A DNA stretch of 64,000 bases from contig JADKDN010000008.1 in the NCBI GenBank assembly GCA_016718345.1, forward strand, positions 95,933 to 159,932. Reading direction: 5' to 3'. Shown piece by piece: positions 1-9,200 of the stretch. Within the stretch, counting starts at the first letter, position 1; each line of letters begins with the position of its first letter. The DNA comes from Flavobacterium sp. (GTDB lineage Bacteria; Bacteroidota; Bacteroidia; Flavobacteriales; Flavobacteriaceae). Made by a program: the position numbers and the translations under genes. The notes beneath the pieces were generated by a model, which had not been told where the DNA came from, ran no database searches, and worked only from the letters and a program-made list of their open reading frames with translations.

Positions 1-2
1 AA

Positions 3-1451
3 GTGTATGGGATTGCAGGGACTTTTGAAAGAAAAGTATTGATAGATTATGCTTTGCAGTCTTATGAAATTGCGGTTGCTCAAGAACCCCTTTTAAATTT
101 CAATTATCAAATGGCGATTCTTTACGGTCAGTTAGGAAATACCAATATGATGATTGAAAAATTTCTGAATGAAGCATACAGCAATCCGCAAAGTTCGATT
201 ATGATTCAAAATCAGTTGTCTCGATTTATGACTGAGGATGCTAATGAAATGTTTAATGAAACGCTTCGAAAAGCATTGTTAGTTACGGCGCAAAAAAATC
301 AAGATGTGTTTTGGAATGAATATTTGAGTTGGTTTTATGTGCAACAAAAAGAATATGGTAAAGCCTTTATTCAAGAAAAAGCAATATACAAACGCAATCC
401 TGAAACGTTTTCAAACATAGTAAATTTGGCACAATTGGCCATTGAAGAAAAGGAACAAGAAACGGCTAAAGAAATTTTGACCTTTGTTTTAGAGAACACC
501 AAGGATTTAGAATTGCTCATTCAAGCCCATACTTTTTTGATTCAAATGCGAATAGATACCGCTCAGGAAAAAGATTTTAAGAGTATCGCAAGTGATTTGG
601 ATGTATTGTTGAAAGAGTTTGGCATCAGTCCCTATTCACTTTCGCTTCAAATCATGCAAGCTCATTTTTCGACTTTCTATTTGAAGCAAGCTGAACAAGG
701 AAAACTGGTTTTAAATGCTGCTTTAGAATTACCATTAAATGAATATCAAAAAGCAGATGTCAAAATGGAACTGGCAGATATCTTATTATTTGAAGAAAAA
801 TTCAATCAAGCATTGATTTACTATTCTCAAATAGAAGAAGATTTAAAAAATGATGTTATTGGTCATGAAGCTAGTTTGAAAGCAGCTAAAACCAGCTATT
901 TTAAAGGCGATTTTCAATGGGCTCAAAAACAGTTCAAAGAGTTAAAATCGGCTTCCACACAGTTAATTGCTAATGATGCATTGGAGTATTTTTTGTTAAT
1001 TAACGACAATACCGTTGCCGATTCTACCCAGACGGCCTTAAAACAACTTGCTCATGCAGATTATTTACTCTATCAAAATAAAAACAAAGAAGCAGCAAAT
1101 CTTTTCCAAGCTATTTTAAAAAGCTTCAAAGGTCAGGAGATAGAAGGCGTTACTTTTTTGCGATTGGGAAAATTGTATGAAAAGATGGGCGATTCTTTAT
1201 CGGCTTTAAGCCAATATCAGGAAATTATTGATCATCATAAAGATGGAATTTATATTGATGAAGCCTATTATTTTTCAGCTGAGATTTACAATAAACAGTC
1301 AGTAGATGTAAATCAAAGTTCAGGAGCTGAACAGGCAAAACAAAAAGCAAAATCATTCTACGAACAGATTATTTTTCATCATGAAGACAGTATTTATTTT
1401 ACTGATGCCCGAAAAAAATACCGACAACTACGAGGGGATACTAATTTATAA
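3..1451 (+). CDS. Tetratricopeptide-repeat protein (5' end outside window)
   Basis: The frame is open from the window edge to a TAA at 1449-1451, so the true start lies upstream and a signal peptide cannot be judged. The 482 visible residues are nearly all paired helices with TPR spacing; the clearest units are near residues 250-310 and in the last 100 residues (KLYEKMGDSLSALSQY, then a DEAYYFSAEIYNKQ helix). TPR arrays act as protein-protein scaffolds; in Bacteroidota such long proteins are usually periplasmic or outer-membrane associated, but that is inference here. It is followed after 42 bp by the DUF4286 gene on the same strand. No enzymatic motif is seen, so the specific role is unknown. 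Confidence 0.8.
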   Translation: MYGIAGTFERKVLIDYALQSYEIAVAQEPLLNFNYQMAILYGQLGNTNMMIEKFLNEAYSNPQSSIMIQNQLSRFMTEDANEMFNETLRKALLVTAQKNQDVFWNEYLSWFYVQQKEYGKAFIQEKAIYKRNPETFSNIVNLAQLAIEEKEQETAKEILTFVLENTKDLELLIQAHTFLIQMRIDTAQEKDFKSIASDLDVLLKEFGISPYSLSLQIMQAHFSTFYLKQAEQGKLVLNAALELPLNEYQKADVKMELADILLFEEKFNQALIYYSQIEEDLKNDVIGHEASLKAAKTSYFKGDFQWAQKQFKELKSASTQLIANDALEYFLLINDNTVADSTQTALKQLAHADYLLYQNKNKEAANLFQAILKSFKGQEIEGVTFLRLGKLYEKMGDSLSALSQYQEIIDHHKDGIYIDEAYYFSAEIYNKQSVDVNQSSGAEQAKQKAKSFYEQIIFHHEDSIYFTDARKKYRQLRGDTNL

Positions 1452-1493
1452 TTCGGAAATTTGTAATTTAAACACTTTAACAACGCTATTCTC

Positions 1494-1826
1494 ATGATAA
1501 TTTATAATGTGACCACAACAATAAGTGAAAGTATACATGATCAATGGGTAACTTGGATGCAGGAACGACACATACCAGAAGTTTTAGCTACAGGGAAATT
1601 TACATCCGCACGCTTAGTTAAAGTACTTGTGGGAAACGAAAATGATGAGATTACGTATGCTGTTCAATATACTACAGATAGTAAAGAAAAATTAGACAAA
1701 TATTATAAGGAAGATGCGCCGAGATTACAAAACGTAGCAATCCGATTATTCGCCGATAAACTTTTTTCATTCAGAACCGAATTAGAACATATTAGCGAGC
1801 ATTATTCTATGGCAAGCGCACAGTAA
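1494..1826 (+). CDS. DUF4286 family protein
   Basis: A complete 110-residue protein starting at ATG with MIIYNVTTTISESIHDQW, the typical opening of the small DUF4286 family found in Flavobacteriia. The fold is probably a ferredoxin-like dimeric alpha-beta barrel: a beta strand, a helix with W-x-x-W-M, a second strand and a C-terminal helix ending in a phenylalanine-rich segment (LFSFRTELEH). No signal peptide or membrane segment is present, so it should be cytoplasmic. It sits between the TPR gene and rsmA on the same strand, a common neighbourhood in this family. No biochemical function is known to me; the family call is by sequence resemblance. Confidence 0.75.
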   Translation: MIIYNVTTTISESIHDQWVTWMQERHIPEVLATGKFTSARLVKVLVGNENDEITYAVQYTTDSKEKLDKYYKEDAPRLQNVAIRLFADKLFSFRTELEHISEHYSMASAQ

Positions 1827-1889
1827 TAAGCTTCAAAATTAATAATAAATACTATAAAACAGATTGCTTCGTGCCTCGTAATAAACCTA

Positions 1890-2669
1890 ATGGAAAAAGT
1901 AAAAGCTAAAAAACATCTTGGACAACACTTCTTAAAGGACGAAAGTATCGCCCAAAAAATTGCAGATACTTTGAATTTGGATGGATATGATGAGGTTCTG
2001 GAAATTGGTCCAGGTATGGGGGTGTTGACCAAGTATTTACTAGATAAACCTGTAAACACCTATGTTATTGAAATTGACACTGAGTCGGTGGTGTATCTTG
2101 ATGAAAATTTCCCTAAGCTCAAAGGCAGGATTATCTCTAAGGATTTTTTAAAATACAATATCAATGAAGTTTTTGATGGAAAGCAGTTTGCTATAATTGG
2201 AAATTTTCCTTACAATATATCTACTCAAATTGTTTTCAAAGCTTTGGAATATAGGCATCAAATTCCTGAGTTTGCTGGTATGTTTCAAAAAGAAGTAGCC
2301 GAAAGAATTTGCGAGAAAAAAGGAAGTAAAGCCTACGGAATTTTATCGGTTTTAGCACAAGCATTTTATGAGGCAGAATATTTGTTTACGGTTGATGAAA
2401 ATGTTTTTATTCCGCCCCCAAAAGTAAAATCGGGTGTTTTGCGATTGCGAAGAAAAGAAAATTATACTTTACCGTGTAGCGAAAAATTGTTTTTTACCAT
2501 CGTGAAAACTGCTTTTCAACAACGAAGAAAAACATTGAGAAACAGTTTAAAAACTTTAAATTTGTCGGATAATTTGAGAGAAGATGCTATCTTTGACCTC
2601 AGACCAGAGCAATTATCTGTTGAGCAATTTGTTTCATTAACACAAAAAATAGCCGCCGATGGAGTTTAA
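1890..2669 (+). CDS. rsmA: 16S rRNA (adenine1518/1519-N6)-dimethyltransferase RsmA (KsgA)
   Basis: RsmA dimethylates two adjacent adenines in the helix 45 loop of 16S rRNA, using S-adenosylmethionine, as a late small-subunit maturation step. The 259-residue protein shows the family landmarks: KKHLGQHFL at residues 7-15, the SAM-binding EIGPGMGVLT near residue 38, the acidic VIEIDTE after motif I, and the catalytic NFPYNIS (N-[LF]-P-Y) near residue 106. The C-terminal domain contains the FQQRRKTLRNSLK helix typical of KsgA. The ATG at 1890 is the only start giving the conserved N-terminus. Its end overlaps mgtE by 11 bp, which suggests translational coupling. Confidence 0.95.
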   Translation: MEKVKAKKHLGQHFLKDESIAQKIADTLNLDGYDEVLEIGPGMGVLTKYLLDKPVNTYVIEIDTESVVYLDENFPKLKGRIISKDFLKYNINEVFDGKQFAIIGNFPYNISTQIVFKALEYRHQIPEFAGMFQKEVAERICEKKGSKAYGILSVLAQAFYEAEYLFTVDENVFIPPPKVKSGVLRLRRKENYTLPCSEKLFFTIVKTAFQQRRKTLRNSLKTLNLSDNLREDAIFDLRPEQLSVEQFVSLTQKIAADGV

Positions 2670-4008
2670 AATCAGCAAAGAACTAATTCAACAATTAGAG
2701 CAATTGATTCAAAGCAAGGACGACAACCAATTGGAAGTCCTATTGAATGATTTGCACCATGCTGATATTGCAGAAATTCTTGATGAGCTTGATTTTGACG
2801 AAGCAACCTATATTTTCAAAGTTTTAGATAGCGAGAAAACGGCTGAGATTCTTCTGGAATTGGAAGATGATTTGAGGGAAAACATTCTGAATCGACTTTC
2901 GCCAAAAGAGATTGCCGAAGAGCTAGATGAGCTTGAAACCAATGATGCTGCCGATATTATAGCTGAACTTTCTAAGGGTAGAAAAGAGGAAGTTATTTCC
3001 GAGCTTCAGGATGTGGAACATGCTAAGGATATTGTTGATTTACTTCGATATGATGAGCATACCGCAGGAGGCATTATGCATAAGGAGCTGGTGAAAGTTA
3101 ACGAAAACTGGAACGTACTTACTTGCGTCAAAGAAATGCGCATTCAAGCTGAAAATATATCCAGAGTTCACTCTATTTATGTGGTAGATGATGAAAACCG
3201 ATTAAAAGGGCGCTTGTCATTGAAAGATTTATTGACTACTTCTACAAAAACACCTATTAGTGAGGTTTATATTCGAAAATTAAATTGGGTTCAGGTAGAT
3301 ACTGAAGATGTTGAGGTAGCTCGTATCATGCAAAAATACGATTTAGAAGCAATTCCTGTTATCGACGAATTGGGGAGATTAGTTGGTCGAATTACTATTG
3401 ATGATATCGTAGATGTTATAAAGGATGAAGCCGATAAAGATTACCAATTAGCTGCAGGTATTACTCAGGATGTTGAGGCAAATGACAGCGTGTTAGAACT
3501 GACCAAAGCGCGTTTGCCTTGGTTGTTAATAGGAATGGTCATAGAGATTGTGGCATCATTTGCTTTAAAGAGCAATGAATTGGCATTTCAAAGATATTCT
3601 ACCTTAATAATTTTTGTGCCGTTACTTTCAGCAACTGCAGGAAATATTGGTGTACAAGCTTCAGCCATTGTGGTGCAAGGTTTGGCAAATGGCACCTTAA
3701 AAGAATTCAGTAAGCAATATTTTAGTAAGGAGTTGACTGTTGCCATGATTTCGGGAACTATAATTTCCTTATTTTTATTGCTGTATCACTCTATTATGTA
3801 TCAGCAATATCAAGTAGGATTGGCAATTTCCATTTCTATCATTGTTGTGATTCTTTTTGCCGCTACTCTAGGAACCTTGGTACCTTTGTTTTTACATAAA
3901 AATAAGATTGATCCCGCTATTGCAACGGGTCCATTTATTACTACAACAAATGATGTTTTTGGAATTATTCTTTACTTTGGCATCGCACGATTAATTTTAG
4001 GATTTTAA
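2659..4008 (+). CDS. mgtE: Magnesium transporter MgtE
   Basis: MgtE is an inner-membrane Mg2+ channel gated by cytosolic Mg2+. The 449-residue protein has the complete order: an acidic helical N domain (about residues 15-125, ending in RYDEHTAGGIM), a CBS pair (about 130-255, with HSIYVVDDENRL and EAIPVIDELGRLVG), and five transmembrane helices from about 280 to the end. The last helix carries TTTNDVFG, matching the conserved pore segment whose aspartate lines the Mg2+ path. It overlaps the end of rsmA by 11 bp and is followed 11 bp later by proC, so the three are probably co-transcribed. No frame problem is seen. Confidence 0.95.
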   Translation: MEFKISKELIQQLEQLIQSKDDNQLEVLLNDLHHADIAEILDELDFDEATYIFKVLDSEKTAEILLELEDDLRENILNRLSPKEIAEELDELETNDAADIIAELSKGRKEEVISELQDVEHAKDIVDLLRYDEHTAGGIMHKELVKVNENWNVLTCVKEMRIQAENISRVHSIYVVDDENRLKGRLSLKDLLTTSTKTPISEVYIRKLNWVQVDTEDVEVARIMQKYDLEAIPVIDELGRLVGRITIDDIVDVIKDEADKDYQLAAGITQDVEANDSVLELTKARLPWLLIGMVIEIVASFALKSNELAFQRYSTLIIFVPLLSATAGNIGVQASAIVVQGLANGTLKEFSKQYFSKELTVAMISGTIISLFLLLYHSIMYQQYQVGLAISISIIVVILFAATLGTLVPLFLHKNKIDPAIATGPFITTTNDVFGIILYFGIARLILGF

Positions 4009-4019
4009 ATTGTAAACGA

Positions 4020-4796
4020 ATGAAAATACACATTATAGGAGGAGGAAATTTAGGCGTAGCTATTGCCATTGGAATTTCAAAATACACCAAAGGAAATAGC
4101 GTAACTATAACTAGAAGAAACACCTCTAGTATTTTGCATCTTGAAAAACTTGGCGTTACCGTTTCTTCAGATAATACGCATCAAATACAAGATGCCGACT
4201 TTATTATTCTGACGATAAAACCGTATCAGGTGGACACCGTGTTGAAAGAAATTCTTCCTGTTATTTCTAATAAAACCATAGCTTCTGCGGTGAGCGGAGT
4301 AACTATCGAAAGTTTGGAAAAGAAAACCAATTACTTGCATTCGATAGTGAAAATAATGCCAAACATCGCAGCCCAATTTGCAGAGTCAGCAACTTGCATA
4401 TCTTTTCAAGAAAAAGACAAAGAAGCTGCTCAAAAAGTAATAGCGTTATTTCAGGATTTGGGTACAGCACCTATAATTGACGAAAAATTAATGGATGCAG
4501 CTACTGTTCTTGGCGCTAGTGGAACAGCTTTTGCGTTGCGTTACATCAGAGCCTCGATGCAAGCGGGTATAGAAATAGGTTTCGATTCTCAAACAGCATT
4601 GGCTATTTCTGCTCAAACCGTAAAAGGAGCCGCTCGAATGTTACTTGAAGAAAAAGTGCACCCTGAGCAATTGATAGACCGTGTAACTACACCACAAGGA
4701 TGCACGATAGCGGGATTAAATGAGATGGAGCATTTGGGATTCAGCTCTTCATTAATAGTAGGCATTAAAACGTCTTTGAAACAGATTAAGGGATAA
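4020..4796 (+). CDS. proC: Pyrroline-5-carboxylate reductase
   Basis: ProC catalyses the last step of proline synthesis, the NAD(P)H reduction of 1-pyrroline-5-carboxylate. At 258 residues it is near the usual family length. The N-terminal Rossmann motif reads IIGGGNLGVAIA, with the last family Met replaced by Leu. KIMPNIAAQF near residue 113 and the C-terminal signature region (GASGTAFALRYIRASMQAG, then KGAARMLLE and TTPQGCTIAGL) match the dimerisation and substrate-binding segments of ProC. It lies 11 bp after mgtE and 3 bp before the next dehydrogenase. Confidence 0.92.
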   Translation: MKIHIIGGGNLGVAIAIGISKYTKGNSVTITRRNTSSILHLEKLGVTVSSDNTHQIQDADFIILTIKPYQVDTVLKEILPVISNKTIASAVSGVTIESLEKKTNYLHSIVKIMPNIAAQFAESATCISFQEKDKEAAQKVIALFQDLGTAPIIDEKLMDAATVLGASGTAFALRYIRASMQAGIEIGFDSQTALAISAQTVKGAARMLLEEKVHPEQLIDRVTTPQGCTIAGLNEMEHLGFSSSLIVGIKTSLKQIKG

Positions 4797-4799
4797 CTT

Positions 4800-5753
4800 T
4801 TGAAAACGCCTATCAAAATCCTACATATTGATAGCAATCATCCCTTACTTTGGGAGCAATTGCAGGAAGCAGGATTTGTGAATCATGAAGACTTTGTGTC
4901 CACCAAAGAACAAATAGAAGCTAAGATTCAAGATTACCAAGGTATTGTCATCCGTAGCAGATTTAAAATCGACAAAACGTTTCTAGACAAAGCAACAAGT
5001 TTACAGTTTATTGCCAGAGTAGGAGCGGGTTTGGAAAGTATCGATTATGATTACGCATCTAGTAGGGGAATCCACCTTATTGCTGCCCCTGAAGGAAACC
5101 GAAATGCTGTTGGCGAACACACACTGGCGATGTTATTGTCGCTCATGAACAATCTTAATAAAGCCAACTCCGAAATCAAATTAGGGCAATGGAATCGTGA
5201 AAGCAATCGTGGACAAGAATTAGATGGAAAGACGGTTTGCATTATTGGCTATGGAAATATGGGTAAAGCTTTTGCTAAAAAACTAAGAGGGTTTGAGGTT
5301 AAAGTTTTGTTTTATGACATTTTACCTAATGTAGCGGATGAAAATGCCCAACAAGTTTCTTTGGAGGAATTGCAAGAAAAGGCAGATGTTTTAAGCTTGC
5401 ATATCCCTTGGACCCCAGAAACAGATAAAATGGTCAATACTGGTTTTATCAATGGTTTTGATAAACCGTTTTGGTTTATTAATACTTCTCGTGGGAAAAA
5501 TGTGGTTACCGCTGATTTGGTTGTCGCTTTGAAATCTGGAAAAATTTTAGGTGCTGGACTGGATGTATTGGAATATGAGAAGTTATCTTTTGAGAGTCTT
5601 TTTCAGGATCAAAATACTCCCATAGCTTTTCAATATTTATTAAATGCGGATAATGTATTGCTTAGCCCACACATAGCAGGTTGGACTTTTGAAAGTCATG
5701 AGCAATTGGCTCGGGTCATTGTAAATAAGATAAAAAGTATTTATTCTGTTTAA
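4800..5753 (+). CDS. D-isomer-specific 2-hydroxyacid dehydrogenase (SerA-like)
   Basis: A 317-residue NAD-dependent D-2-hydroxyacid dehydrogenase. The nucleotide-binding domain is inserted in the catalytic domain as usual: VGEHTLAMLL near residue 103, the dinucleotide motif GYGNMGKAF near 150, the catalytic arginine in NTSRGKNVV, and the catalytic histidine in LLSPHIAGWTF. There is no C-terminal ACT domain, so it is the short phosphoglycerate/2-hydroxyacid dehydrogenase type. The start is TTG at 4800, only 3 bp after the proC stop; the first ATG is far downstream and would lose the N-terminal strand. A serine-biosynthesis role is possible but the substrate cannot be fixed from sequence. Confidence 0.85.
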   Translation: MKTPIKILHIDSNHPLLWEQLQEAGFVNHEDFVSTKEQIEAKIQDYQGIVIRSRFKIDKTFLDKATSLQFIARVGAGLESIDYDYASSRGIHLIAAPEGNRNAVGEHTLAMLLSLMNNLNKANSEIKLGQWNRESNRGQELDGKTVCIIGYGNMGKAFAKKLRGFEVKVLFYDILPNVADENAQQVSLEELQEKADVLSLHIPWTPETDKMVNTGFINGFDKPFWFINTSRGKNVVTADLVVALKSGKILGAGLDVLEYEKLSFESLFQDQNTPIAFQYLLNADNVLLSPHIAGWTFESHEQLARVIVNKIKSIYSV

Positions 5754-6203
5754 ATTACTTCTTCACTTTAATTTTTCACAAATTACTCTGTATTGATTTG
5801 GATCAAAAAAAATGGTTCTTTTTTACGAATTGACAAGTTGTATTTTTCAAGCTACAAAAAGACATAAAAAACATTTGATTTTCTTCATTTTGCATTCATA
5901 AATCAATAATTTTCTTCTAAATTTTTTTCGTTGTAAGTAATTTACTTACAAAAAAACAACTATTTATTAACACGAAAACGTTGTAGCTTATTGTTTTTTT
6001 AGCGCTGTATTTGTTCAATAACTATTTTTATTAACTTAGGTGCTGATAAACTATTGATTTCATATAAAACGATGTAGTTTGTCGGATTTATTTGCAATTT
6101 TAATAAAACAGCATTCAAAATTTCTTTAACAACCGCCAAGTTGTTATAGAACAAAAACAACAAAAATACCAAACCAATTTATTTAATTTTTAAACCAAAA
6201 ATT
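5754..6203. other. Intergenic region before the T9SS protein
   Basis: About 450 bp of AT-rich DNA with no supportable open frame. It holds a perfect 10+1+10 palindrome at 5931-5951 (listed separately) and runs of A and T. I see no tRNA, terminator hairpin with a T-tract, or clear TAnnTTTG promoter. It presumably carries the promoter and leader of the large secreted protein that follows. Confidence 0.5.
5931..5951. promoter_or_regulatory. Perfect palindrome, possible operator
   Basis: TTGTAAGTAA at 5931-5940 and its exact reverse complement at 5942-5951 are separated by one T. It is flanked by a T-run on the left and an A-run on the right, the wrong way round for an intrinsic terminator. A dimeric repressor site is the simplest reading; no partner regulator is identified. 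Confidence 0.4.
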
Positions 6204-9200
6204 ATGATTAACATTTTACTTAATTTGAAGAATGCTCCACCAGCTTCTTTTAAAAAAACTCATCCAAAAGATTCATCCAAAGGATCAAAAATGAGCGATA
6301 CAACCTTTGTGTCGAAGTATTTTAAGAACTTTTTTGCGTTTTAACACTTTTGTTTGGGAACGAATCTTGACGTTTGCTCAGCCTTCTAGAAGTTGAAGGT
6401 AGGGTTTCAGGTTCGTATTACAATAGTTCAATAGGAACTGTCTCAGCTAGAACGGCTATAAATGGACATTACTGTTCTTTCTTATAGAGGTCAAGTAATG
6501 GAACTGCGAATAACGAGATTTGTTTTTAAACAATGACAGACAAACTTATAACCCGAAATGGGTGTGCAAATAATTCTACTCCTTTAATCAAAAAAACACA
6601 AGACTACGGTGTCTATGGAAGGCTGTTACATGCTGATGGTTAAATTTTTATACATAGTCTCAAACAGGTTTTAATAAATATTTTAGCACAATTTTAATTG
6701 GTAGCTACAATACATCAAATAACGATTTAGCTATTTGGGAGACATCCTACAATCCAACAACAATAAGTAGTGTATCTAGAAATTTTTCTACTGTGGATGC
6801 AACTCAATCGCCTACAATTACTGTTACAATGGCGAATGCACTTGGAACAAATGAAAGAGTTTATGTTTACTATTCTACAGATAATTTTGCGACTTCAGGT
6901 AATTCAGCATTTGTTCAGCTTTCAGCTTTAAATGGAAGTTTTCAAGGAACCGCTTCAATACCAACATTTACAGCAGGAACTACTGTTACCTATTATGTAT
7001 TAACTACTGCTAATACTACACCCACCTTTGCGAATGTTCAATACCAATCTTTAAATATTTTTAATGGAACCGCACAAAATACTAACGCACCAAATTTCTC
7101 TTACACAGTTACTGCGGCTGGTCCAACACCTACAATTACATTAGGGACTACTTCAGGTACTTACAGTGCTAACGTTGGCGCAACTTCTGGAGTACAAACT
7201 TCTACTGTGACAGGGGCTAATTTAACGGCAAATATTTCAGTTACTGCACCTGCTTACTATGAAGTGAGCTCTGATGGAGGCACAACATGGGCATCTTCAG
7301 CTACATTTGTACAATCTGGTGGGAATGTTAATGGTACTTTGTCTATTAGATACAAGCCTACAGCAGGTGAAAATGCAGTTGCAAAAACGATAAGCCTGAC
7401 TTCGACTGGTGCTACAACTGTGAATTATACTGCGACTGGAACTGCTGCCAATTCTATTACTGTTCAATTTCAACAGCCAGGAGATTGGTCGGGGTCTGGG
7501 TACTTATATGCTTTTAATGGGGGCACACTTAATCCAGCAGGTATAGGTTCTGGATGGCCAGGTCTTATAATGACCAGTTTAGGAAGTGGCTGGTGGACCT
7601 ATACATTTACGTACACTAATTCGACAGTAGATATAATATTCAATAATGGGAATAATGGTAAACAGACTGTTAATATAACAGGAGTAAATAGTAGCAGATG
7701 TTACACTCTTACTGGTACAGGAACCAACTATGGAGTAAGTCTAGCGACATGTCCGTCGGGACCTACTATTGGGGTAACTCCTACTACAGCTACCTATAGT
7801 ACAACTGTAGGTGGAACTTCAGGTTCTCAAACATTTGCTGTTTCTGGTAGTTTTTTAACAGCAGATATTGTTGTTACGGCTCCTGCTTATTATCAAGTTA
7901 GTAAAGATAACTCTAGTTGGAGTGCAACAGGAGGAAGTGTAACTTACACCCAGAGTGGAGGAACTGTATCTAGCACTAACTTGTTTGTACGTTATGTGCC
8001 CACAGGTGCAGAGTCAGCGGTGGCAAAATCGGTGACATTAACTTCAACTGGTGCTACTACTCCAAATATAACAGTTACAGGAACAACAAGTAGTTTGAAA
8101 GTATCTAATGCTGTAACTGGTCTTTGGACGGATGGATCAAGCTGGGTTGGAGGAGTTGCTCCATCAACTATAGATGTTGTTCAAATTGTGAACGGAGCTA
8201 ACATTACCATAAATTCAAACTTCACACAAACTGGTGCTATAACAGTCGATGCAGGAGGAAAATTAACTGCTACTTCGCCTTTTGTTACTAATACTAGTGT
8301 AGCCATCAATGGAACATTTACCATAGGTGGAAATCTCGCTGGTGGAGGAAGTCCAACAGTGACAGGTAGCGGAACTTGGACGTATGGTTCTGCCTCAACA
8401 TTAGAATTTAGATCGACTAATGTTTATCATTATAATACCAATAATGATTTGATTTGGCCAGCAACCAATGGACCATTTAATGTGTCCTTAATATCAGCAA
8501 CGACTAACCAAAATGGTTTGCAGATTAATAATAATTTAGCACGAACTATCAATGGAACGTTGTTAGTTCAAAATACCGATAACCTTTATAAAAACGGTAG
8601 TGGTGGATACACTGTTAATGGAACAGTTCAGATTAATACAGGTGGTGTATTTAGCAATCCTGTTGTTACTTATGGTGCAAGTTCTACACTATTATTTAAT
8701 ACTGGAACTACCGTTACTAGTATGTCAGGACCTTGGGTAACTGGTACAGGAGGCCCAGGAGCGGGATTGCCTGCCAACGTTCAAATTAGTAACAATACAA
8801 CATTAACAATACCTAACAACGCGAATTATACAGTTAAGGGTAATCTTACAATAGATAGTGGTTCAGCTGTTAATACGCCGTCAGCTAATGCCTTAACGGT
8901 TAGTGGTAGTGTGTTGAATAGTGGAACATTAACTCTTGGAGGCAGTGCAAATGGGGATATTAACGTAGGTGGAAACTGGACTAACAGTGGAACTTTTACG
9001 CACAACAGTCGTACAGTAACGTTTAATGGTACAGGAAATCAAGTTGTTTCGAAAACAGGCGGTGAATCCTTCAATAATGTAGTAGTGAATAAAGCTTCTG
9101 GTAATGTACTTTTAGCAACATCTACTAATGTAACGGTTTCCAATACTCTTGCTCTTAGCGCTGGAGAATTTGTATCTGGTTCAAATACTTTAACGTTGAA

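Noticed and set aside
1802..2059. Minus-strand 85-residue frame over the start of rsmA
   Set aside because: It overlaps intact rsmA coding with conserved motifs and has no recognisable feature.
6204..6344. A short 46-residue gene or leader peptide
   Set aside because: Better read as the damaged N-terminal signal region of the T9SS protein; LTLLFG and TFAQPS follow in shifted frames.
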